Source of the DNA: VGRW01 sp031396695
GTDB taxonomy: Bacteria > Myxococcota_A > UBA9160 > SZUA-336
Length of the DNA stretch: 20,170 bases
Reading direction: 5' to 3'
Assembly (NCBI GenBank): GCA_031396695.1
Contig: JANNLG010000196.1
Span: 1-20,170 of the forward strand
The stretch's first letter is position 1. Every line of letters begins with the position of its first letter. The notes beneath the pieces are model-generated. The model was given only the letters and a program-made list of their open reading frames with translations. It was not told the origin of the DNA and searched no databases. Positions 1 to 7,803 of this stretch are shown here, one piece after another. Position numbers and translations under genes: made by a program.

Positions 1-1093
1 CGATCAGGTTGAGGAAGAACAGCAGGATCGCGGTGGCGCGCGCGCGCATGTGCGGCGGCACGAGGCTCTGCGAGGTCGCATACGTCGGCGGTGGCCACAT
101 GCCGCCCGCGATGCCGATCAGCGAGATGCCGATCAACGCGACCCACGGGTCGGGCCAGAGCAGGAACGCGACGTTGCATGGCAGCGCGAACGCCGCGGAG
201 AGCGCGGCGATCCGCAACGGCCAACGCACGTCGCGCTTCCCGAGCCGATCCGCGAGGTAACCGCCGAGCAGGCTCGACGCGACGCCGGTGAACAGATTCA
301 CGAAGCCGATCGCTACGCCCGCCGTGCGGAGCGAGAAGCCGTGGACGCGCATCAGGAACGACGGCTTCCACATCGCGAAGCCGTAGCCGGCGAACGCGGC
401 GAGGCTCACGCCGGCAGCCATCCAGACGAAGGCCGGTTGCGCGATCAGCACGCGGATCACGTCGCCGAGGCTCGCGTCGCGCGGGGCAGCGCTGCGATCG
501 GGTTCTCGCACGGTCCACGCGAGCAGCGCCGCCAATAACAAGCCTGGAAGCCCGAGCCAGATGAACGCGGCCCGCCAGCCGTACTCTTGGCCGATCCAGC
601 CGCCGAGCACGTTGCCGAGCAGCGTGCCGAACGACACGCCCGTCGCGAAGATTCCGAGCGCAGTCGCGCGGCGCTCGGGCGGAAAAATGTCGGAGATGAG
701 CGCGAACGAGGGCGGCGTTCCGCCCGATTCGCCGAGTGCGACGCCGATGCGCGCGAGCCGCAGCTGCGAGAACGAGCTGACGAAGCCGGTGAGCGCGGTC
801 ATCCCGCTCCACACCACCAGGGAGACGACGAGCACCGCGCGGCGTCCGAACTGATCGGCGATGCGCGCGACGGGAATTCCGGCGACTGTGTAGATGAGTG
901 CGAACAGGAAGCCGGTGAGCATGCCGAGCGCGCCGTCGCTGACGCCGAACTCTTGCTTGATGGGCTCCATCAACACGGAGAGCAGCTGCCGGTCGAGGTA
1001 GTTGAACGCGTAGACGACGGTGAGCAACGCGAGCACGTAGTTCGCAGTGCGGCGCGGAGGAGTCGTCACGGCGCGCACGCTACCGCGCGTCAT
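1..1093 (-). CDS. MFS transporter, spinster-like type (C-terminus cut off by window edge)
   Basis: This is a 12-helix-type major facilitator permease of which about 364 residues lie in the window; the 3' end is missing. Seen: hydrophobic segments alternate with short loops, the N-terminal helix carries NYLDRQLLS (typical of the spinster-like/ACS-like MFS branch), and the loop between helices 2 and 3 has the MFS motif-A-like R-I-A-D-Q-F-G-R-R. A long charged central loop (VREPDRSAAPRDAS) separates the two six-helix halves. It should sit in the inner membrane and move a small organic solute by secondary transport; the substrate cannot be read from the sequence. The ATG (1093-1091) overlaps the TGA of the upstream HAD gene (1092-1090) as ATGA, so translation is probably coupled and the two form one operon. 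An in-frame GTG eight codons later is an alternative start. Family assignment is firm, substrate unknown. Confidence 0.9.
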   Translation of the reverse strand, partial: MTRGSVRAVTTPPRRTANYVLALLTVVYAFNYLDRQLLSVLMEPIKQEFGVSDGALGMLTGFLFALIYTVAGIPVARIADQFGRRAVLVVSLVVWSGMTALTGFVSSFSQLRLARIGVALGESGGTPPSFALISDIFPPERRATALGIFATGVSFGTLLGNVLGGWIGQEYGWRAAFIWLGLPGLLLAALLAWTVREPDRSAAPRDASLGDVIRVLIAQPAFVWMAAGVSLAAFAGYGFAMWKPSFLMRVHGFSLRTAGVAIGFVNLFTGVASSLLGGYLADRLGKRDVRWPLRIAALSAAFALPCNVAFLLWPDPWVALIGISLIGIAGGMWPPPTYATSQSLVPPHMRARATAILLFFLNLI

Positions 1094-1839
1094 TGTTGGC
1101 GCGCGATCTCCAAAAGATCGCGCAAATCCGCGACGACGTGATCCGGACTCGGCCCCTCGTGCTTCGCGAGCACGTCGTCGGGCTTCGGCACGCGGCGCGT
1201 GATCCACGCGGTGCGCATGCCGAGCGCGGCGGCGCCCGCCACGTCGGCTGCGAGGTTGTCACCGACGTGGATCACGTCGCCGGGCTCGACCCCGAGCCGC
1301 TCGAGCACCGCCTCGAAGATCTCCGCGCGCGGCTTGCGAATGCCGACCTCGTCCGAGATCACGACCGGATCGAAGTGCGCGAGCAGTCCCGCTTGTTCCA
1401 GAACGAAACGCGCGGTCTCGCCGTGGCTGAAGTTCGAGCAGACCGCGAGCCGCACGCGCGACTTGAGCCGGCCGAACAGCGGCGCGTGGTGCACCGGGTG
1501 GGTCGCGTACGCGCGGATCTCGGCCATGTGCACGCGCGTCAGCGCCTCGGCCAGCGCGGGGTCGCGCACGCCCACGCGCTCGGCGAAGGCGCGGAAGCGA
1601 TCGATCGTCGGCAGCTCGCGGTGCTCCGCGTACCAGGTATCGCGGATGCCGCGGTCGACGGCGCCGAGCTCGGCCGCGAATCGCTCGAATTCCAAGCCGT
1701 GCCACTGCACACTGGCCCCGTGCAGGAGCCCGTAGGTCGAAGGAACGCGCCGCCCGCCGATCTCCACGACGGGCAGCCGGTCCATGTGCAGGTCGACGAG
1801 CGTGTCGAACAGGTCGAGCGAGAGCGCGCGAATCGGCAC
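1090..1839 (-). CDS. HAD superfamily (HAD-IA) hydrolase
   Basis: 249 residues, a normal length for a HAD-IA enzyme with an alpha-helical cap. Seen: motif I LDLFDTLV (Asp9 the expected nucleophile), motif II CSNFS (Ser135), motif III Lys169 in GIRKPRAEIF, and motif IV VGDNLAADV (Asp194, Asp199). The residue two places after the nucleophile is Phe11 where phosphatases have the general acid/base Asp. The motif I pattern DxF-D-T-L is therefore closer to 2-haloacid dehalogenases (DxYGT) and related uncharacterised hydrolases than to classic phosphatases. Cytoplasmic; substrate not known. The GTG at 1839-1837 is chosen because homology begins there and a -10-like TATCCT lies seven bases upstream; the reading frame stays open far upstream but that stretch lies opposite the methyltransferase gene. 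It is followed directly by the MFS gene, so substrate uptake plus conversion is a reasonable inference. Confidence 0.88.
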   Translation of the reverse strand: MPIRALSLDLFDTLVDLHMDRLPVVEIGGRRVPSTYGLLHGASVQWHGLEFERFAAELGAVDRGIRDTWYAEHRELPTIDRFRAFAERVGVRDPALAEALTRVHMAEIRAYATHPVHHAPLFGRLKSRVRLAVCSNFSHGETARFVLEQAGLLAHFDPVVISDEVGIRKPRAEIFEAVLERLGVEPGDVIHVGDNLAADVAGAAALGMRTAWITRRVPKPDDVLAKHEGPSPDHVVADLRDLLEIARQQ

Positions 1840-1846
1840 GCGGCGC

Positions 1847-1852
1847 AGGATA
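1847..1852 (-). promoter_or_regulatory. -10 element TATCCT of a probably leaderless HAD mRNA
   Basis: On the minus strand TATCCT is followed by seven bases and then the GTG start of the HAD gene, with no Shine-Dalgarno sequence. This spacing puts the transcription start at or next to the start codon. A weak -35 (CTGTAC, 17-base spacer) lies inside the divergent methyltransferase gene, whose own start is only 18 bases away. Inferred from spacing and agreement with other genes in the window. Confidence 0.45.
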
Positions 1853-1857
1853 GCCGC

Positions 1858-2709
1858 GTGCGGTGGCTCGTACAGGGCGAGAACCTGACCGTCCTGCGCG
1901 CGCTGCCCGACGCGTTCGTCGACCTGATCTACATCGACCCGCCCTTCAACACCGGCCGCACGCAGAGTCGCAAACGCCTGCGCGTCCAACGGGACGAAGT
2001 CGCCGGCGATCGCACCGGCTTCGGGGGCCGACGCTACAAGACCCGCGTGGTCGGCGTCTCGTCGTTCGAGGATCGCTTCGCCGATTTCCCCGCGTTCCTC
2101 GAGCCGCGGCTCGTCGAAGCGCGCCGCGTGCTGAAGCCGACCGGCTCCTTGTTCGTGCACCTCGATCCGCGCGAGTCGCACTACGTGAAGGTGCTGCTCG
2201 ACGGCATCTTCGGCCGCGCGTCGTTCATCAACGAGATCGTCTGGGCCTACGACTACGGCGCCCGCACGCGTTCCCGCTGGCCCGCGAAGCACGACACGAT
2301 TCTGTGGTACGCGAAGGACCCCGCGCACTACACGTTCGAGTACGACGCGATCGACCGCATCCCGTACGCGGCCCCCGGACTGGTCGGCCCCGAGAAGGCC
2401 GCGCGCGGCAAGACGCCAACGGACGTCTGGTGGCAGACGATCGTGCCCACCAACTCGCGCGAGCGCACCGGCTACGCCACCCAGAAGCCGCTCGCGATCC
2501 TGTCCCGGATCGTCGCCGTCCATTCGCGTCCGGGCGAGCTCGTGCTCGACTTCTTCGCGGGCAGCGGCACCACCGGCGAGGCGGCCGCGCGGCTCGATCG
2601 GGGCTTCATCCTGGTCGATTCGAGCCCGCAAGCGCTGGCCGTGATGCGCAGGCGCCTGGCCTTCGCCGGACCGAAAACCCTTACGCCACGTCAGCTTGTT
2701 CGCCCGTAG
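1858..2709 (+). CDS. Orphan site-specific DNA methyltransferase (N4-cytosine/N6-adenine, beta-type motif order)
   Basis: 283 residues. Seen: GENLTVLRALPDAFVDLIYI followed by the catalytic motif IV DPPF (27-30) near the N-terminus, TQKP (208-211), and then the SAM-binding motif I DFFAGSGTT (231-239) near the C-terminus. Catalytic motif before SAM motif is the beta-class order, as in CcrM and Type III Mod enzymes. DPPF fits exocyclic amino-group methylation (N6-adenine or N4-cytosine). At 283 residues it is shorter than CcrM and Type III Mod proteins, leaving limited space (about 40-80 and 130-200) for target recognition. No restriction gene lies nearby, so it is best seen as a solitary, possibly regulatory, methyltransferase. 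The GTG at 1858 is chosen because recognisable family sequence begins there; the open frame upstream is antisense to the HAD gene. The target sequence cannot be predicted. Confidence 0.88.
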   Translation: MRWLVQGENLTVLRALPDAFVDLIYIDPPFNTGRTQSRKRLRVQRDEVAGDRTGFGGRRYKTRVVGVSSFEDRFADFPAFLEPRLVEARRVLKPTGSLFVHLDPRESHYVKVLLDGIFGRASFINEIVWAYDYGARTRSRWPAKHDTILWYAKDPAHYTFEYDAIDRIPYAAPGLVGPEKAARGKTPTDVWWQTIVPTNSRERTGYATQKPLAILSRIVAVHSRPGELVLDFFAGSGTTGEAAARLDRGFILVDSSPQALAVMRRRLAFAGPKTLTPRQLVRP

Positions 2710-2725
2710 AGGCCGGTGTTAGCCT
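2696..2725 (+). promoter_or_regulatory. Promoter of cofG (leaderless type)
   Basis: TTGTTC (2696-2701), an 18-base spacer and TAGCCT (2720-2725) stand six bases before the GTG start of cofG, and no Shine-Dalgarno sequence is present. The -35 overlaps the last codons of the methyltransferase gene. Nearly the same promoter (TTGCTC-N18-TAGCCT) stands before leuC at 20016-20045, which strengthens the call. Not experimentally supported. Confidence 0.5.
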
Positions 2726-2731
2726 GACTTC

Positions 2732-3928
2732 GTGGCGACCGAGACCCCCCTCGCAGAGCTGCGCGAACGTCTCCGCAAGGCGGTGGACGCCGAACCGCTC
2801 GAACGCGCCCACGCGATCGAGATCATGGCGCGCGTCGAGCGCGCGCCCGAGAAGATTCTCGAGCCTCTGCTCGAGGCCGCGCGCGAGCTCGGCATCCGCG
2901 GACATGGCCGGGTGGTGTCGGTGTCGCGCAACGTCTTCATCCCCCTCACCAATCTGTGTCGCGACCGCTGCGGCTACTGCACGTTCGCGGTCGAGCCCGA
3001 TTCACCGCGCGCGAAGACCTGGTTGCTCAGCGAAGTGCGCGAGACATCGCGCCGCGCGCACGCGCTCGGTTGCCGAGAAGCGCTCTTCTGTTTGGGCGAC
3101 AAGCCGGAGGTCGCCTACCGCGGCTACCGCGCGTGGCTCTCCGAGCGCGGCTACGCGCGTACCACGGAGTACCTCGCCGACGCCTGCGCAGTCGCGTACG
3201 AGGAAGGCATGTTCCCGCACACCAACGCGGGCATCATGTCGCCGGAAGAGATGCACGCCTTGCGCGGGACGAACGCGAGCATGGGCCTGATGCTCGAGAG
3301 CACGAGCCCGCGCCTGCGCGAGCGCGGCGGCGCGCACTACTACGCGCCCGACAAGGATCCGGAGAAGCGCATCCGCATGACGCGCGAAGCCGGCGAGCTC
3401 GCGATCCCGTTCACCAGCGGAATCCTGGTCGGGATCGGCGAGAACGCGGAGGAGCGTGTCGACACGCTCAACGCGATCCGCGACTTGCACGCCGAGGGCG
3501 GTCACATCCAGGAAGTAATCGTGCAGAACTTCCATCCCAAGCCCGGCACCGCGATGGCCGACGTGCCGATGCCGAGCGACGAGCTGATGGCCGGCACCAC
3601 CGCGCTCGCGCGCCTGATCCTTGGTCCGCGCATGAACCTGCAGGCGCCGCCGAACCTGTCGCCGACCTCGCTCGAGCTCTTGCTGCGCGCGGGCATCAAC
3701 GACTGGGGTGGTGTCTCGCCGCTCACGATCGACTTCATCAATCCGGAAGCGCCCTGGCCCGAGCTCGACGACCTGCGCCTGCGCACCGAAGCGGGCGGCT
3801 ACACGCTGCGCGACCGGCTCTGCGTCTATCCCGAGTACATCGCCGAGCGGCCCGAGTTCTTCGAGCCCGAAATGTTGCGCCGCCTGCGCGCGTCGACCGA
3901 CGCCCACGGCTGGCCCAAGGAGACTTGA
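2732..3928 (+). CDS. cofG: 7,8-didemethyl-8-hydroxy-5-deazariboflavin (FO) synthase subunit 1, CofG
   Basis: 398-residue radical-SAM enzyme. Together with CofH it makes FO, the deazaflavin chromophore of coenzyme F420, from tyrosine and 5-amino-6-ribitylamino-uracil; CofG performs the second, ring-closing radical step. Seen: the 4Fe-4S/SAM motif CRDRCGYC (Cys76, Cys80, Cys83) preceded by NVFIPLTNL, then ALFCLGDKPE, LMLES, and NFHPKPGTAM, all typical of CofG rather than of biotin synthase or ThiH. Cytoplasmic. The GTG at 2732 is taken as start from the promoter spacing (TAGCCT six bases upstream); there is no ribosome-binding site. The TGA overlaps the ATG of cofH by one base (TGATG), so the pair is translationally coupled. 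The later F420 genes (cofC/fbiD, cofD/fbiA, cofE/fbiB) are not in the window. Confidence 0.95.
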   Translation: MATETPLAELRERLRKAVDAEPLERAHAIEIMARVERAPEKILEPLLEAARELGIRGHGRVVSVSRNVFIPLTNLCRDRCGYCTFAVEPDSPRAKTWLLSEVRETSRRAHALGCREALFCLGDKPEVAYRGYRAWLSERGYARTTEYLADACAVAYEEGMFPHTNAGIMSPEEMHALRGTNASMGLMLESTSPRLRERGGAHYYAPDKDPEKRIRMTREAGELAIPFTSGILVGIGENAEERVDTLNAIRDLHAEGGHIQEVIVQNFHPKPGTAMADVPMPSDELMAGTTALARLILGPRMNLQAPPNLSPTSLELLLRAGINDWGGVSPLTIDFINPEAPWPELDDLRLRTEAGGYTLRDRLCVYPEYIAERPEFFEPEMLRRLRASTDAHGWPKET

Positions 3929-5166
3929 TGTCCGCCCCCCGAGCCAACCTCTCCGACACACTTCTGCGTGGCACAAGCACCGCCGTGCGCGACGTGCTCG
4001 AGCGCTCGCTCGAGGGCCGAGAGCTCGCGCGCGCCGACGTGGAAGTGCTGCTCGGCGCGAGCGGGCGTGACCTGCAGGTGCTGTGCGCGGTGGCCGACAG
4101 CGCGCGCTTCGACGACGTCGGCGACGAGATCTCCTACGTGATCTGCCGCAACATCAACTTCACGAACATCTGCTACGTGGGCTGCAGCTTCTGCGGCTTC
4201 GCGCGCCACAAGCACGAGGAAGACGCCTACGACCGCACGCTCGAAGAGGTGGTCGGCCGCGCGCGTGAAGCGGTCGAGCGCGGCGCGTCGGAGGTCTGCA
4301 TCCAGGGCGGCATCCACCCGAACAAGGACGGCTTCTGGTACCGCGAGATCGTGCGCGCGATCAGAGCGGAGCTGCCCGACCTGCACATCCACGCGTTCTC
4401 GCCCGAGGAGATCCACTTCGGCCAGCAGAAGTCGAACGGCATGTCGCTGCGCGACTACCTGACCATGTTGAAGGACGAGGGGCTCGGCACCATTCCCGGC
4501 ACCGCAGCCGAGATCCTCGACGACGAAGTCCGCAAGATCCTGTCGCCGCGCAAGCTGATGACCGAGCGCTGGGTGGAGATCGTCACCACCGCGCACGAGG
4601 TCGGCCTGCGCTCGAGCTCGACGCTGATGTACGGCCACATCGAAAGCCCGCACCACATCGCGCGCCACCTCGAGCTGCTGCGCGACATTCAGAAGCAGAC
4701 CGGCGGATTCACCGAGTTCGTGCCGCTCGGCTTCATCCACCACAAGACGCGGCTCTACAACGAGCAGGGCTCGCGCGCGGGCGCGACCATGCCCGAGGAC
4801 CTGAAGCTGGTCGCGATCGCGCGCCTGTTCCTGCGGCCTTGGATCAAGAACGTGCAGATCTCGTGGGTGAAGATGGGCTTCAAGACCGGGCAGGTGGCGC
4901 TGATGTCGGGCGCGAACGATTTCGGCGGCACGCTGATGGAGGAATCGATCAGCAAGGCCGCCGGCTCGGAGCACGGCGACCGCGTCGAGCCCGAGATGAT
5001 CGAGCGGCTGATCCGCGAGATCGGCCGTACGCCGTACGAGCGCACCACCACCTACGGGCGGCGCGTCGCGAAGCGGCTCGAGCCGGCGCGGCCGCTCGAG
5101 CTCACACTCGCGCCCGCGGGGCGCGCGCCGAGCGGTGCGGGCGTCGCGATCCCCAGCGGGTACTGA
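3928..5166 (+). CDS. cofH: FO synthase subunit 2 (5-amino-6-(D-ribitylamino)uracil--L-tyrosine 4-hydroxyphenyl transferase), CofH
   Basis: 412-residue radical-SAM partner of CofG. It generates a tyrosine-derived radical and attaches the 4-hydroxybenzyl group to the ribitylaminouracil substrate, giving the intermediate that CofG cyclises. Seen: the iron-sulfur motif CYVGCSFC (Cys82, Cys86, Cys89) preceded by ICRNINFTN, then CIQGGIHP, HAFSPEEI, GTIPGTAAEIL, TLMYGHIE and SGANDFGGTLMEE, all hallmarks of CofH/MqnC-like enzymes. The position directly after cofG, with a one-base stop/start overlap, decides CofH over the menaquinone (futalosine) enzyme MqnC or MqnE. A strong AAGGAG five bases before the ATG supports the start and re-initiation after cofG. 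In Actinobacteria the two functions are fused in one protein (FbiC); here they are separate, as in archaea and cyanobacteria. Confidence 0.94.
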   Translation: MSAPRANLSDTLLRGTSTAVRDVLERSLEGRELARADVEVLLGASGRDLQVLCAVADSARFDDVGDEISYVICRNINFTNICYVGCSFCGFARHKHEEDAYDRTLEEVVGRAREAVERGASEVCIQGGIHPNKDGFWYREIVRAIRAELPDLHIHAFSPEEIHFGQQKSNGMSLRDYLTMLKDEGLGTIPGTAAEILDDEVRKILSPRKLMTERWVEIVTTAHEVGLRSSSTLMYGHIESPHHIARHLELLRDIQKQTGGFTEFVPLGFIHHKTRLYNEQGSRAGATMPEDLKLVAIARLFLRPWIKNVQISWVKMGFKTGQVALMSGANDFGGTLMEESISKAAGSEHGDRVEPEMIERLIREIGRTPYERTTTYGRRVAKRLEPARPLELTLAPAGRAPSGAGVAIPSGY

Positions 5167-5211
5167 CGGCGACACTCAAGACACGCGTCCGAACCCGACG
5201 ATGAGGCAGGC

Positions 5212-6240
5212 ATGCGACGAATCCTGGTAACGGGTGGCGCGGGTTTCATCGGCTCGTGCTTCATCCGCATGCTGCACGCCGAAGAGCCCGACGCGCAGAT
5301 CGTGAATCTCGATCTGCTCACCTACGCGGGAAACCTGGCGAACCTCGCCGAGCTCGCGGGCTCGAAGCGCTACCGCTTCGTGCGCGGCGACATTCGCGAC
5401 ATCAAGATCGCGCAGGATCTGGTCGCGGGCGCGGACTGGATCGTCAACTTCGCGGCGGAGTCGCACGTCGATCGCTCGACCAAGGCGCGAGCGGGCGAGT
5501 TCATCGACACCAACGTGTACGGCGCGTACGTGATGCTCGAGGCCACGCGCCAGGTGAACAAGGGCGCGCGCTTCCTGCAGGTCGGCACCGACGAGGTCTA
5601 CGGCTCCGTGGACTGGCCGAGCTTCCCGAACGAGGCGGCGCTGCTCTGCCCGTCGAGCCCGTACTCGGCGGCGAAGGCGGGCGCGGACCACATCGCGCTC
5701 GCGTTCCACCGCACACACGGCATGGACGTGCTGGTTTCGCGCTGCACCAACAACTACGGGCCGTACCAATATCCCGAGAAAGTCATCCCGGTCTTCGTCA
5801 CCAATGCGCTCGACGGCGAGCCGCTGCCGCTCTACGACGGCGGCGGGCAGGTGCGCGACTGGCTGCGCGTCGAGGACCACTGCCGTGCGCTCTTGATCCT
5901 GCTGCGGCGCGGAACGACGGGCGAGGTCTACAACATCGGCGCGAACCAGACGCCCGAAGTCACCAACCTCGAGCTCACGCGCATGATCCTCGCGCGCACG
6001 GGCCGGCCCGAGACGCTGATCAAGCCGGTCCAGGGACTGCGCCCCGGACACGACCACCGCTACGCCGTCGACACGTCCAAGATTCGCGCGCTCGGCTGGA
6101 GCCCCGCAGCCGATCTCGAAGCCGGCATCGCGAAGACCGTCGCCTGGTACACCGCGAACCGCGCCTGGTGGGAGCCGATCAAATCGGGGGAGTACCGCGA
6201 GTACTACCAGAAGCACTACGGCGAGGCGGCCCCCCGCTGA
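5212..6240 (+). CDS. rfbB: dTDP-glucose 4,6-dehydratase
   Basis: 342-residue extended short-chain dehydrogenase that converts dTDP-D-glucose to dTDP-4-keto-6-deoxy-D-glucose, the second step towards dTDP-rhamnose and other 6-deoxysugars. Seen: the NAD-binding GGAGFIG (8-14), the diagnostic catalytic TDEVYG (Thr126-Asp127-Glu128), the Tyr-x-x-x-Lys pair in PYSAAKAGADH (Tyr151, Lys155), and NNYGPYQYPEKVIP. Length and motifs match RfbB/RmlB. Cytoplasmic, soluble. Start: the ATG at 5212 follows GAGGCAGG; an ATG at 5201 is out of frame. It lies 45 bases after cofH with no obvious promoter, so it may be read through from the cofGH operon, although no functional link with F420 is known. rfbA, rfbC and rfbD are not adjacent. 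Its last about 60 bases overlap the convergent 3' end of dnaA. Confidence 0.93.
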   Translation: MRRILVTGGAGFIGSCFIRMLHAEEPDAQIVNLDLLTYAGNLANLAELAGSKRYRFVRGDIRDIKIAQDLVAGADWIVNFAAESHVDRSTKARAGEFIDTNVYGAYVMLEATRQVNKGARFLQVGTDEVYGSVDWPSFPNEAALLCPSSPYSAAKAGADHIALAFHRTHGMDVLVSRCTNNYGPYQYPEKVIPVFVTNALDGEPLPLYDGGGQVRDWLRVEDHCRALLILLRRGTTGEVYNIGANQTPEVTNLELTRMILARTGRPETLIKPVQGLRPGHDHRYAVDTSKIRALGWSPAADLEAGIAKTVAWYTANRAWWEPIKSGEYREYYQKHYGEAAPR

Positions 6241-7537
6241 CGCGCTGGGCCAGCGCTTCCAGCTCGTAGCGGAGCTGCGGCTTCTCGACGATGCGCCGCT
6301 CCACCACGTCGATCGCGTACATGACGCTGGTGTGATCGCGCGAGAAGGCGCGGCCGATCTCGGCCAGTGATGCGTCGGTGTAGCGGCGCGCGAGATACAT
6401 CGCGATCTGGCGCGGCCGCACCAGGCTCTGCTTGCGCGAGCGCGCGCGCAGATCGTCCTTCGCGACGCCGTACGCGCGCGCGGTCTCCGCCATGATCTCC
6501 TCGAGCGAACGCGCGCGGCCCGGCAGCTCGACCGCGGCCAGCGCCTGCGCGACCAACTCGGGCGTGATCGCCGACTTCAAGAGCGACGCGCGCGCGACCA
6601 CCTGGTTCAGTCCACCGACGAGATCGCGCACCGACGCCAGCTCGCGCGTGGCGAGCAGCTCGAGACACGCGTCGGGCACGCGCACGCCCCCGCGCGCGGC
6701 GCGTTCGCGCAGGATCGCGAGCCGTGTTTCGTGTCCGGGCGGCGCGATGCACGCGACCAGCCCCGACGCCATGCGCGAGGACAGTTTCGGATCGAGCTCG
6801 TCGAGCTCCGAGGGCGGACGATCCGCGGACAGCACGACCGTGCGCCCGTGCGACATCAAGTGGTCGAGTGTGTGGAAGAGCTCGACCTGCGTCGCGCGTT
6901 TGCCCGCGAGGAACTGCACGTCCTCGAGGATCAGCACGTTGGTCGAGCGGCGATAGCGCTGGCGGATGCGCGGCATCTGACCCGCGCGCAGCGCTTCGGT
7001 CACCTCGGTGGTGAACTCTTCGCTGGAGCGGTAGAGCGCCACGTTGCCGAGCTGCGACTGGATCGCGCGGCACAGATGCGTCTTGCCCATGCCCGTGTTC
7101 GCGTACAGGAAGAGCGGATTGCAGCGGCCGGCGTTGCCGCGCGCGATCGTGCGCGCGGCCTCGAGCGCGAGCGCGTTGCCCGGGCCCTGGATGAAGCTCT
7201 CGAATAACCGCTCCTGCGCGCCCGAGTCCTCGGCGCGCGCGACCGGCACCGCCTCGGGCGCGACCGCGCGGGTCGCGCGAGCGCCCGACGAGGCCGCGGA
7301 GGCGGCAACCAGATCGACGCGGTACTCCACGCCGCGCACGTCCCCGGCGCAGTCCTCGATCAGCTTGCCGTAGCGTCCGCGCAGCCAGTCCCGGCTGAAC
7401 CGGTCCGGGCACCGCAGCACCAACGTCTGGTCTTCGAGCCGTCCGTCCAGCGCTCGAAACCAAGCGTCGAACGCAGACTCTCCGACGCGCCGTCGCAGCA
7501 CCGTGCGAACGGCCTCCCACCCCCCACAATTGTCCAT
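6179..7537 (-). CDS. dnaA: Chromosomal replication initiator protein DnaA (divergent sequence)
   Basis: 452 residues, normal for DnaA, which opens the origin and loads the helicase. Seen: domain I (about 5-62, WEAVRTVL...FDAWFRAL), a short linker domain II (about 75-110), the AAA+ domain with Walker A ANTGMGKTHL (146-155, Lys152), Walker B VLILEDVQFL (201-210), sensor-1 region SADRPP, KLSSRM (251-256) and VRDL (303-306), and a DNA-binding domain IV with VRPRQIAMYLARR and SRDHTSVMYAID (399-410). Odd points: the first Gly of Walker A is Ala146, the usual Asp-Asp of Walker B is Glu-Asp, and the signature FGGRDHT reads FSRDHT, one residue shorter. The ATG at 7537 gives the usual DnaA N-terminus; an in-frame ATG at 7558 would add seven residues. 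The Pro/Ser/Gly-rich tail (about 433-452) overlaps rfbB antisense. dnaN and recF are not adjacent. Confidence 0.9.
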   Translation of the reverse strand: MDNCGGWEAVRTVLRRRVGESAFDAWFRALDGRLEDQTLVLRCPDRFSRDWLRGRYGKLIEDCAGDVRGVEYRVDLVAASAASSGARATRAVAPEAVPVARAEDSGAQERLFESFIQGPGNALALEAARTIARGNAGRCNPLFLYANTGMGKTHLCRAIQSQLGNVALYRSSEEFTTEVTEALRAGQMPRIRQRYRRSTNVLILEDVQFLAGKRATQVELFHTLDHLMSHGRTVVLSADRPPSELDELDPKLSSRMASGLVACIAPPGHETRLAILRERAARGGVRVPDACLELLATRELASVRDLVGGLNQVVARASLLKSAITPELVAQALAAVELPGRARSLEEIMAETARAYGVAKDDLRARSRKQSLVRPRQIAMYLARRYTDASLAEIGRAFSRDHTSVMYAIDVVERRIVEKPQLRYELEALAQRVSGGPPRRSASGSTRGTPPI

Positions 7538-7560
7538 CTCGGCCGAATTACCCCTCATCT

Positions 7561-7578
7561 CGACCGGAATTCCGGTCG
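7561..7578. promoter_or_regulatory. Perfect 18-bp palindrome directly upstream of dnaA
   Basis: CGACCGGAATTCCGGTCG is an exact inverted repeat with no central spacer, ending 23 bases before the dnaA ATG at 7537 and three bases before the alternative ATG at 7558. In this position it could be the operator of a dimeric repressor of dnaA, or form a hairpin in the dnaA leader that affects translation. The site is seen; the function is inferred. Confidence 0.5.
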
Positions 7579-7772
7579 GCCCCCATTGAATCCTCGGGCG
7601 CGACTCTCCCACGAGGTCGCCTGAGGGGCAAAGCCGATTCCTTCGTTCCCGCGCTTTCGCTCGCGCGACCCGTGACTTCGCACAGGAGGGGAATGCGAGG
7701 GCCTTTCCCGACGGTGGCGCAACTGCCGAGATTCGCGGTGGAGTTCGTACCTCGTGTGTCGCGCGTGCCCTC

Positions 7773-7803
7773 GAGTCCACAGCTCCGTGCACAGGGGTAC
7801 TCA
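7773..7803. repeat. Three CACAG motifs spaced 12 bases apart
   Basis: The sequence reads TCCACAG, then TGCACAG, then CTCACAG, each CACAG beginning 12 bases after the last. DnaA boxes end in CACA, so this may be a short array of divergent boxes in the dnaA upstream region. The motif is short and chance cannot be excluded. Confidence 0.3.

Noticed and set aside
1093..1857. Open frame extending the DNA methyltransferase upstream by about 255 codons
   Set aside because: It is antisense to the HAD gene, has no family resemblance, and arises from the high GC content; recognisable methyltransferase sequence begins at 1858.
3002..6216. Long minus-strand open frames opposite cofG, cofH and rfbB (up to about 450 codons)
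   Set aside because: Arg/Ala/Val-rich shadows of genes with strong motifs on the plus strand; no domain of their own.
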